This document shows positions 1 through 7,300 of a DNA stretch of 46,264 nt, piece by piece; the first letter of the stretch is position 1; each line of letters starts with the position of its first letter. Location of the stretch: positions 1 to 46,264 of the forward strand of contig MEOF01000070.1 of assembly GCA_001769505.1 (NCBI GenBank), given 5' to 3'. The DNA is from Bacteroidetes bacterium GWF2_33_38 (GTDB lineage Bacteria > Bacteroidota > Bacteroidia > Bacteroidales > GWF2-33-38). Position numbers and translations under genes: made by a program. The notes beneath the pieces are model-generated. The model was given only the letters and a program-made list of their open reading frames with translations, had not been told where the DNA came from and did not search any database.

Positions 1-1
1 C

Positions 2-97
2 AGAATATTAACAAATTTAAAATACGATATGTTGCTGATTGTTAATAACTTAAACTTTTATTAACACTTGGGGTTATTAGACAGTCTGACGGTTGCG
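2..97. repeat. Left copy of a 96-bp perfect terminal inverted repeat
   Basis: Bases 2-97 are the exact reverse complement of 46169-46264. The segment is very AT-rich and contains a small internal hairpin with arms GTTAATAA (41-48) and TTATTAAC (58-65). Its inner edge coincides with the expected recombination point of the attC-like site that starts at about 92. It may be the end of an insertion sequence or another multicopy repeat at which the assembly stopped. No transposase is visible. Confidence 0.9.
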
Positions 98-216
98 TGT
101 ATGAGTAGTGGCGGACTTCGGAGCACTTTCCTATCAAGATACACTGAACTTGATGCGAGGCAGAACACTCGAATACGCTACAACCCCCGCCATTACTTAT
201 ACACGATGTTGTGTGC
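92..216 (-). other. attC-like palindromic recombination site D
   Basis: The outer arms 97-114 and 187-204 pair with two mismatches around an unpaired centre of about 70 bases. The cassette core GTTGTGTGC lies at 208-216 and matches the inverse core GCACACAAC at 1615-1623, which is the other end of the same cassette. On the left the site runs into the terminal repeat: after CGCAACCG (minus-strand reading) comes TCAGACTG instead of the expected GTT core. The stop codon of the DUF4405 gene lies inside the right arm. Confidence 0.65.
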
Positions 217-712
217 TGTGTTTATTTATCATTTTCTGAAAGGTAGTAAAAAACCATTTTAGTCTTTTGATAATGTGCAAGATAAGATATATAGAAAGAA
301 TTATTGCAAGTTTGTCGTGAATCTCAATGAATCCTTTCCGTAGCATTTCATCGCCATTCAGCAAATCTATAAACCAAGGTATTAATCCGGTAATTGCAAC
401 CAAAACAAAAAGTAACGATAGAATCAAAACTTGTTGGTTTTTTATAATTAGTTTTTTTGTAATCACAACTTTGTACCATTTCCAATGCTGGTAAACATGA
501 TAAATCATTAATAGAGAGAGTGCCACAATTGAGATTTTATGAATAGCAGACCAACCTTGGTAATTTATTCCGAACACATAGTCATTTAATGCAATATTAC
601 CATGATTACCCATATGGTATTTTACTTGAATCAACATTCCAGAAAATACAGTTGCAATTCCCAAAATAAATAGCCCAAGATTAATTATGAACCAATTAAT
701 ATTTTTTCCCAT
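197..712 (-). CDS. DUF4405-type cytochrome b-like membrane protein
   Basis: A 171-residue inner-membrane protein with about four transmembrane segments (roughly residues 8-25, 60-77, 93-115, 127-147). It has histidines in or next to the membrane segments (in SAIHK, YHVYQH, IHDKL and LHIIKRLKWF) that fit a DUF4405 / flavinylation-associated cytochrome fold, and such histidines could bind haem. It follows the ferredoxin gene by 12 bases and the Crp/Fnr gene lies upstream, so the three form a redox operon. Its last residues are encoded inside the attC-like site, which shows how tightly the cassette is packed. The family call is fairly secure; haem binding and electron partner are inferred. Confidence 0.75.
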   Translation of the reverse strand: MGKNINWFIINLGLFILGIATVFSGMLIQVKYHMGNHGNIALNDYVFGINYQGWSAIHKISIVALSLLMIYHVYQHWKWYKVVITKKLIIKNQQVLILSLLFVLVAITGLIPWFIDLLNGDEMLRKGFIEIHDKLAIILSIYLILHIIKRLKWFFTTFQKMINKHSTQHRV

Positions 713-724
713 TAGTATAACCTC

Positions 725-961
725 CTATTCCTTACTTAATTTACTTATTGCGCCTGTCTTACAAATTTTCACACACTTCATACAACCTATGCATGAACTT
801 CCATTGACAAATCGGATATGTTTGTGCCACGGCAGATTTATCCGACCAATCACGTTATTAGTGCACACGTCCAAGCATTTCCAACATGCTTCACATTTTT
901 TTGTATCAAGCAAAACAAACGCTGTGTTTGTAGGCTCTCGTTTAAAGAATCCTTGTCTCAT
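725..961 (-). CDS. 2[4Fe-4S] ferredoxin-like protein
   Basis: A small protein of about 78 residues with two complete CxxCxxCxxxC motifs, CEACWKCLDVC and CIGCMKCVKIC, each expected to hold one [4Fe-4S] cluster. The prolines that usually follow the last cysteine are replaced (CTNN, CKTG). I place the start at the ATG at 959-961; a TTG at 977-979 would add six residues (LLKKYN). The protein probably carries electrons to or from the DUF4405 membrane protein encoded 12 bases downstream. Crp/Fnr, ferredoxin and DUF4405 neighbours recur in Bacteroidetes as a small redox module, but its physiological substrate is unknown to me. Confidence 0.85.
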   Translation of the reverse strand: MRQGFFKREPTNTAFVLLDTKKCEACWKCLDVCTNNVIGRINLPWHKHIRFVNGSSCIGCMKCVKICKTGAISKLSKE

Positions 962-1030
962 ATTATATTTTTTGAGCAAAATTCCTCAAAAATTCGCCTT
1001 GCAACGATAACAATTGTTAAGAAATGAATC

Positions 1031-1585
1031 TTACTTTCTATTTCGTATCCTGCTGAGCGAAATTGGAGTTATGCCTAAATATGAAGCTATGTAATGTTGC
1101 GGAATGCGTTTAATTATTTCCGGATGGGTTTTCATTAAGTCCTCATAGCGTTCACGAGGTGTATCTTTTATTCGGGATATAAAAAGTTGAGCATAATTTT
1201 TAAATCGTTGAAAAATGTAATCCTGAAATCCATTTTTGAGCGTTGGGTATGTGTGCATAAGTTCTTCAAAAGTATCTTTTGTAACCGAAATAATCCACGA
1301 TGTCTCTAGACTTTCTATACCGAACAGACTTGGCTCGTTGTCCATGAAACTTTCGATAGAAGCGACAGCTTGTCCTTCAAAAAAAAATTGCGTTGTAACG
1401 TCTTTCCCGTCTTTGTTGAACCATTGACGCAAACATCCCTTTTTCACAAAATGAATATAAGAAGATATTTCGCCCTCGTTAAGAAGAATAGTTTTTGGAG
1501 CAATTTCCTTTTCGATGAACGAATCTCGAATCTCTTCCCACTTAATGCTATCTTTTTTTATTTCGATTATAAATCTATCAAACAT
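1031..1585 (-). CDS. Crp/Fnr-family transcriptional regulator
   Basis: A 184-residue regulator with an N-terminal cyclic-nucleotide-binding-like beta-roll (about residues 25-115: LLNEGEISSYIHFVKKG, then FFEGQAVASIESF), a dimerisation helix, and a C-terminal helix-turn-helix (about 160-184, QHYIASYLGITPISLSRIR). The protein ends straight after the recognition helix, without the usual wing, as is common in Bacteroidetes members. There are no N-terminal cysteines for an Fnr-type iron-sulfur cluster. It is the first gene of cassette D, 69 bases before the ferredoxin ATG, and is likely to regulate the two redox genes. The ATG at 1583-1585 is the only sensible start. Confidence 0.85.
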   Translation of the reverse strand: MFDRFIIEIKKDSIKWEEIRDSFIEKEIAPKTILLNEGEISSYIHFVKKGCLRQWFNKDGKDVTTQFFFEGQAVASIESFMDNEPSLFGIESLETSWIISVTKDTFEELMHTYPTLKNGFQDYIFQRFKNYAQLFISRIKDTPRERYEDLMKTHPEIIKRIPQHYIASYLGITPISLSRIRNRK

Positions 1586-1614
1586 AATTATATCTGTTCT
1601 GTTTTTTCAACATA

Positions 1615-1747
1615 GCACACAACGTTGACAGTATGAATAGTAAGGACTTGCAGCGATTTCAGTTTCAAATTTTGCGTTGGTTTCTTTCTTATTCATAAGC
1701 TCAAATTTAGCAATAAAACCTTATTATTTATACTGTGGGTTAGCACC
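1615..1747 (-). other. attC-like palindromic recombination site C
   Basis: The arms 1628-1645 and 1719-1736 pair with two mismatches and are separated by about 73 bases. The flanking cores are GCACACAAC (1615-1623, end of cassette D) and GTTAGCACC (1739-1747, end of cassette C). The geometry (inverse core, long imperfect palindrome, core beginning GTT) is that of an integron attC, although the cores are atypical. Confidence 0.7.
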
Positions 1748-2572
1748 AGCTTTTTTTTATTTTTTCGTTGTTGTCCAAAATGTTCGTATTGTTAAGTCAA
1801 ACGGGCTCCATTTACCAAAATAATCATCTTTGTCACGATAATATAAATCAAAGTTGTCTGAAAGAGATTTATTGCAAGTAATTAAAAGTTCAATAGTTGT
1901 CCAAGAGCCACCTACATTTTCTAAAATAAATTTTTCGTTAGGATACTTTTTCTTTATCTCTGCTTCAATTGATTTAAAAATCTTTTCGTCTTCGTCCAAA
2001 CAGTCTTTCGTTTCTTCTTTGCATTTATAAGTAAATCTAAAACTTCCTTCATATTCAGTCAAAAGCGGTTCAGGAGTCATAATAAGTGTTGGGTCATTAA
2101 GAATGCTTTTTCTAAATTCTCTTGCTTCCAGAATTGTCGTAAATGAGTGTCTTTGGCTATAAGGTTTTTTTAGCTTTCCATAGAATTGTCTTAGTAAGTT
2201 TGGATCAAAATAAAAATACCCTTTATCTGTTGCAATTTCTTCACAGTTTAAGTTAATTGAAAATGATTCGAGAATTTGTCCCTGTCTACATAAAAAAATA
2301 TTGTAGTGATAACCACAAGCATACATTTTCCCCGGCTTTTCAAAAGTCCAGACCTTTTTGAATTCGTTTAATACACTTACATCATCGGTATAAAACTCAC
2401 CAATACTATCCCTTAGTGAACTTTTATCACTTTCAGAAAATGTCCCAAGAATATAATAGTCACCATTTTCGAAGTCATAGTCCTTCAAAAGTTGAGTCTG
2501 TCCGAAAGTCGAAACTGTCAGAAGCAGAAATGTGATATGTAGTAATGTCGTCTTCATAAAGTTGGTGCTAAC
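1739..2572 (-). mobile_element. Gene cassette C: single exported hypothetical protein
   Basis: An 0.83 kb unit bounded by GTTAGCACC (1739-1747) and its reverse complement GGTGCTAAC (2564-2572). The match extends a few bases further inside (GTTAGCACCA against TGGTGCTAAC). It contains one gene whose ATG lies 6 bases inside the core and whose stop lies 9 bases before the next core, which is the size and layout of a classical single-gene integron cassette. Confidence 0.65.
1757..2557 (-). CDS. Exported hypothetical protein of cassette C
   Basis: About 266 residues when started at the ATG at 2555-2557, where a clear signal peptide begins (MKTTLLHITFLLLTVSTFGQ, probable cleavage after the Gln). 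A longer reading from 2626 would translate through the attC-like site and is rejected. The mature protein has no lipobox cysteine and no repeat or domain I recognise. It is rich in charged and aromatic residues and has several scattered cysteines (in YACGYHYNIFLCRQ, NCEE, KCKEETKDC, TCNKS), which could form disulfides in the periplasm. It has the cassette to itself, so neighbours give no clue to its function. Confidence 0.75.
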   Translation of the reverse strand: MKTTLLHITFLLLTVSTFGQTQLLKDYDFENGDYYILGTFSESDKSSLRDSIGEFYTDDVSVLNEFKKVWTFEKPGKMYACGYHYNIFLCRQGQILESFSINLNCEEIATDKGYFYFDPNLLRQFYGKLKKPYSQRHSFTTILEAREFRKSILNDPTLIMTPEPLLTEYEGSFRFTYKCKEETKDCLDEDEKIFKSIEAEIKKKYPNEKFILENVGGSWTTIELLITCNKSLSDNFDLYYRDKDDYFGKWSPFDLTIRTFWTTTKK

Positions 2573-2698
2573 GTTCGAGGCTAAAAGCTGGCGGGCATTT
2601 CGGAGCACTTCACTGTCAACCTGCAATAAAGTTTTTTAGAAGTAATACCGTTCAAATTACCACTTCCTGCCCGCTTGATTTTAGCCTTTGTTACCGCC
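2564..2698 (-). other. attC-like palindromic recombination site B
   Basis: The arms 2578-2597 and 2668-2687 pair imperfectly (shared core pairs GGCTAAAA and GCGGGCA, with a bulge between them). The cores are GGTGCTAAC (2564-2572) and GTTACCGCC (2690-2698). Unpaired bulge bases inside such arms are what orient strand choice in real attC sites. Confidence 0.7.
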
Positions 2699-2940
2699 TG
2701 GTGTACTGTCTTCCAGTCTTGTAAACCATTGTCTTTATTCAGCTTCTGTGTCATTGTCATTTTACTTTCTTTTTTCTGTCGGCTCGTGTGTCAGCGTTTT
2801 TTATTTTTTTTAAGTGTCGGCAAATTTTTTAAACAATTTCTCTCGGTGCATTGGCTTTGCAAGCTCTTTGACAATGCTTTGGTTGTAGCGTTAGCTTGTG
2901 TGGCTTTGGCAATGTGCTTGCAAATGCGTTGGCTCATTAA
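2699..2940 (-). repeat. Cassette B 3' tail repeat
   Basis: Non-coding stretch between the kwaB-like stop codon and site B. Read on the minus strand it is A/C-rich and carries the motif CACATTGCCAAAGCCACA followed by a CTACAACC block and TTGTCAAAGAG, which recurs in the leaders at 9291-9540 and 43249-43536. I see no convincing gene on either strand. Confidence 0.6.
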
Positions 2941-3762
2941 TTATGGTTTTATATCTTCATACGAATTCACAACCCTTTTATGTAGACCAAACTTTGTGGT
3001 GTAATAGCGTTGTTCAATTCCGTAAATAATTTCCTTCAAATCTTCTTCTGTTTTGATTTCAAAAGCATTATTCTTGAAAACTACTTTTTTACAATACTCC
3101 TGAATATAAGTTATCATTTCCTTTTTCTCCTTCTTGTTGTAACTATTCAAAGTTTTCATAGCTAGTGTAATTCTTTTTCTATTTGCTCTTTTTACAGCAT
3201 CCGCATTATATCCGTCCTCTAACTTTATGAAATCGTTTTCTAAAAATTCTTCCGTTTCTTCTTGCGTTGCCTCTCGAAATAATTCTTCAATTCCATTAAA
3301 GATACTCTGTACTGAACTTAGATTTTTAAAATAAAGAATGTCCTCTTGCTTATCGTAAATAGCATCTGAATAATGGGTTATGACAATTATCGGTTCATTC
3401 TCTATAAAAGTAATGTCGGCAGAAAGTGATATGAATTTTTTCTTTACTAATTGTCCTGCCGTTATTTTTTGGAAAAAATATTTACTGTCCTGTACGGCAC
3501 ACAAGTATTGGATGTCGCTATATTTTTTAGGTTCTATTTGCATATATTCAACAGCAACAAATTTCTTTTTCAAAAAGTCAATACAGAAATCTTGTTCTGA
3601 AAAATTTTCAATAGCATACCATTCTTCTTCCTCTAACTTATAGGTTGGGCTGTATGGTTTTACATTGCCTAAATCTTTTGGGGTTGAAAAGAATGTTTTG
3701 CCCGAAAGCACTTTAAAAAAATCCCCGTTTTTGCCTTTTGTCTTAGCTAATAGATGATTCAT
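2941..3762 (-). CDS. KwaB-like (DUF4868-type) protein, putative Kiwa-like defence component
   Basis: A 273-residue soluble protein. The C-terminal region (about 150-265) has the order I associate with DUF4868/KwaB: a beta hairpin (ITFIENEPIIVI), a short linker (DILYFKNLSSVQSIFNGI), then helices ending in an EDLKEIIYGIEQRYYTTKFG segment. The start codon overlaps the stop of the membrane-protein gene in ATGA (3759-3762), so the two are translationally coupled, as expected for a KwaA/KwaB pair. In known Kiwa systems KwaA is a membrane sensor and KwaB binds DNA. Similarity is judged by eye and the N-terminal half is unfamiliar, so a different defence or stress protein is possible. Confidence 0.5.
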   Translation of the reverse strand: MNHLLAKTKGKNGDFFKVLSGKTFFSTPKDLGNVKPYSPTYKLEEEEWYAIENFSEQDFCIDFLKKKFVAVEYMQIEPKKYSDIQYLCAVQDSKYFFQKITAGQLVKKKFISLSADITFIENEPIIVITHYSDAIYDKQEDILYFKNLSSVQSIFNGIEELFREATQEETEEFLENDFIKLEDGYNADAVKRANRKRITLAMKTLNSYNKKEKKEMITYIQEYCKKVVFKNNAFEIKTEEDLKEIIYGIEQRYYTTKFGLHKRVVNSYEDIKP

Positions 3763-4322
3763 ATTTTCTTTTTTTCTTTGTCAATAAAAGTAAAATCGTT
3801 AATGCGTTTTAGTTTTGGAAATTCAAGTTTGCTAGGGTCTTTCAGTTTCTTTCTCGTTATCAAAAATATTTTGATGTTGTTTGCTGTTGTCAAATAATAA
3901 AAGTGATAACGGAAAATCAGAAATAATGGATTGAAATAAAGTGTCTGCGAAAGAAATGTAAATAGGAACAGAATTGCAAAAACAAAAATTAGTGTGTCGC
4001 AATAAGGAACGCTTAACGCAACAAAGAAATAACCCAAATAGCTTGGCAGAAAAGCATTGTTCGCCTGTTCAATTTCCTTGATTGCTGAAACTCCGTTTTC
4101 CTTTTCAATGCTGTCGTTTGCCAACCATTTTGAAAAAAGCAAACTCAAAAAGGTCAGTAAAACTGGTATAAGAAAATAAAATGAGTAAGACACAAAGTGA
4201 GGAAGGTCTGCAAGTCGCCACCACAAAACATTTAAAACTTTTTGTGTCTTGACTAAATAAACCACCAGTATTAGTGATGTGGCATTAAATGTAAGGAAGA
4301 GTCTAAATATTAAATTAACCAT
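3759..4322 (-). CDS. KwaA-like four-helix membrane protein
   Basis: A 187-residue protein with about four hydrophobic segments (roughly residues 7-24, 42-63, 92-109, 110-130) and a basic cytoplasmic C-terminus (from about 150, KLKDPSKLEFPKLKRIND). Conserved-looking stretches are FLPSYLGYFFVALSVP and FLSQTLYFNPLFLIFRYHFY. It overlaps the downstream kwaB-like gene by four bases and follows the giant helicase gene by 13 bases, so the three probably form one transcript. Size, topology and partner fit KwaA of the Kiwa anti-phage system, where it acts as the membrane sensor of infection. This is inferred from context and general resemblance. Confidence 0.5.
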   Translation of the reverse strand: MVNLIFRLFLTFNATSLILVVYLVKTQKVLNVLWWRLADLPHFVSYSFYFLIPVLLTFLSLLFSKWLANDSIEKENGVSAIKEIEQANNAFLPSYLGYFFVALSVPYCDTLIFVFAILFLFTFLSQTLYFNPLFLIFRYHFYYLTTANNIKIFLITRKKLKDPSKLEFPKLKRINDFTFIDKEKKKI

Positions 4323-4335
4323 TTATTCTTGCATA

Positions 4336-7300
4336 TTATTTGTTTTCAATAGTCTTTATCTTAGATGTATTGTAGCCAATACTTTCAAGTTTCTTTTTTC
4401 TTTCTTCAGTTGTTCCCTTTGTAATAATCTTGTAAAGCCAATCATATAAACCGCCATATTCCTTATCACTTTGCTTTACTTCAAAATGACCGTTTTTCTG
4501 ATAAAAATCTTGAAGCATTTTAACTTTCAAATCAAATTCATGCTCCTTTGTATTCCAAATGAAACCTAATTCTTCAAGCAACTCCTTTCTGTGTTCAAGC
4601 AATTTCCCTCTTGAATAGTTGAGTCTTTGGTCATTTACCCATCTGCCTATTTTTTTATAATCATTGTTTAACTGTGATACATTGCAAACCCCAAACTTTT
4701 CTTTATAATGGGCTAATTGTTCAAGCATTTCAAACCATCTTTCATCGTCTGGAGAACTACTGGTAGCCTCAGGATTCCAATTGAAATCAATATCATCTAA
4801 TCGTTTAATCTGCTCGTCTGATAATTCGTTATTGCGTTTTTTCATTCGCTGTTGCAGAACCCATGTATAAAGAGTATTATCTACGTATGAACTGGTTATA
4901 TGTGAACTTTTGGTTTCTTTAAATACAGTCAATAATTGGGAGTATTTATTATTCCAAGCTTCCATCCAAACCTTTGTCCTGTCAACTTCCCACTCAAAAC
5001 CAAGAAATTCCAATTTATTTATTTGGTCATTATTTAGTTTGCCTTGTTTGTAGTATGCTCGTTGTCTGACAACAAAGTTTGCCAATGGCTTATCATCCTT
5101 ATAATCCCTCGGGACATTACAGTTTCCAACTTTCATTTTAAAGTTCAACAATCTCAAATAGTTTGAATCCCACGAATTACGTTCTATTTCTGGTTTTTCA
5201 ATTTTTTGTTTCTGCTCCCTACCTTGTCCATAATATTTAATTCCAAAAGAATACCCGATATTTGAAAGTGCTTCTAATTGTTCGGTAGTCAACTTCTCTT
5301 GTTTCTTGAGTATTCGCTGGTATCTTAACCATTGTAAAAGGTCAGAATTATCTTTGTCGTTTCCTTTAATGAAAAAAGTTCCTGTTTCTTTAAAGTACTC
5401 TTGTAGCTGTGATAATCTTGTAAACCAATCATCTTTGATTGAATTTTCATCATTGCCTTTTCTGCCCCGAAAATCAAGTTCAAAAGAATATCCTAGTTCT
5501 TTGAATTTTTCAAGTTTATCATTTTCAAGTTTATCTTCTTTGTATAAAATACGTTGATACCTTACCCAACTTAATAACGGTAGTAATTCTTTATCATCTG
5601 ATGGAATGAAAAAAGTTTGATTGTTTAAATAATATTGTTGGAATTCTGCAAATCTCATTTCCCAAGGTGATGGTTTATCTTCTTTCTCAACTGGATTTAG
5701 CTCATTTGAAATTGAATTTAAAGATTTACCTCGAAAATTTAAACTAAAAGAATATCCAATATCAAGCAATTGCTTTTCCTTATTAGCACCTAACATTCCT
5801 GTATTGTAAAGACTTTTCTGATAACGTAACCAGTTACCAAGTGTTTGATTTGTTTTGTCTTTATTTGGAATTAGAAATGTTTTGTTTTTATCAAAGTAAG
5901 CTTTTAGGTTGTTCAACATTTCAAGCCACTCATTATCAATTTCATTATTTTTTATTCGAACGCCCTTGCCTCTGTAATTAATTTCAAATGAATATCCAAT
6001 ATTTTTTAGTTTTTCTATTTTCTCATCACTCAATTTCTCTTGTTTGAATAAGGATTTCTGATAGCGAATCCAACTCAAAAGACTTTTATTTTCTTCGTCA
6101 TTTTGAGCTATATAAAAACTACCTGTATTTTCAAAATAATCTTTTAATTTTTGAAGGTTACTATTCCAGTTTTCAACATCATCTGTGCTAAAAAAATCAT
6201 CCAATGAAAATTTAATTTCTTCAAGCCAAGAAAGTTTTTCTTCCGACAAATTGCCTTGTAATTGCAAACTTCTCTGATGTCTGAGCCAAATTATTAAACT
6301 TTTATAATCAGGGTCATTCCTTGGTATATTATAATCGCCATATAAGTCAAAATAATCCGATAATTCAGATAATCTATCAGACCAAACTATAAGTCCTGCA
6401 TCACTGCCAGATTGTGATTGAAATTCAAAATTGAATTCAATTGAATTCAATTTCTGTAGTTTTTCTTCTGTCAAACTTTCTTTATTCTTTCTTTGTTTGT
6501 TACGCCATTGATATAAAGAAAAATCTTCGGCTTGCTTTACATTTGAATTGCCATTTTTATCATAGTATTCTTTTAATTCATTAAACCTGTCATACCAATC
6601 ACCTTTAACAGCATTCCACAAAAAACCAAGTTGATTTAATTCTTTTAATTCATCTTTCTTTATAGTTCCAATCCCTTTTAAAACAACATTCCCATTACTA
6701 TCTATCAGGCCTTGTTTATATAATACACGTAATCTATTAACCCAACGACCTAAATCTTTATATTCTTCACTTCCTTGAGTAGGAACTTTTACATTTCCGT
6801 TTTTCTCCTTGTACTTTAGCAGTTCTGGATAGTATTTTTTATAACTATTCTTTGGATCCCAATCAAATAATATTTCTTCTAATAAATTGATTTGCCAATC
6901 AGAGAGTTTACCCTCATTATATTTTACTCTTTGGTCTTTACACCATGTCCCTAATTTATCATTATCCTTTATGTATCTTGCTGGAACATCAGAATTCCCA
7001 TTTTCCTCAAAATATTCTTGCAGTTTTTTATATCTGATTTTCCAAATTTCATCTAAATCTGTTATTTCTCGTCTGTTCTCTCCTTTCCAATCAAAACCGA
7101 TTTCATTAAGACGTTTAATTTTTGAACTCTCTAGTTTGCCTTCATAATAAGACTTCCGAAGATTACCAACCCAATGATAAAGTTCTGAATAGTCAGTATT
7201 TTTTTTAGAAATTGTTGAATTACCATTTTTCTCAATATAATCTTTGATTTCAAGAAAACGGAGTTCCCAGTTTGAGCTTGTTTTTTCAATAATTTCATCA

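Larger units (their letters stand above)
208..1623 (-). mobile_element. Gene cassette D: Crp/Fnr, ferredoxin and DUF4405 redox module
   Basis: This unit is bounded by GTTGTGTGC at 208-216 and its reverse complement GCACACAAC at 1615-1623. It contains three same-strand genes, and the first start codon lies about 36 bases inside the cassette edge. Together with the palindromic site at 92-216 this matches the layout of an integron cassette (gene start close to the 5' core, attC after the last stop). The cores do not fit the classical GTTRRRY rule, so integron-like is an inference. Confidence 0.6.

Noticed and set aside
2675-3004. Plus-strand frame rich in Cys, Phe and Leu
   Set aside because: It lies over the cassette B tail and the end of the kwaB-like gene; the composition reflects the GT-rich strand, not a membrane protein.
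4336-7290. Possible DNA tandem repeat or CRISPR-like array
   Set aside because: The repetition is at protein level (HA domains of about 65-75 residues) in one uninterrupted reading frame; there are no short identical repeats with unique spacers.
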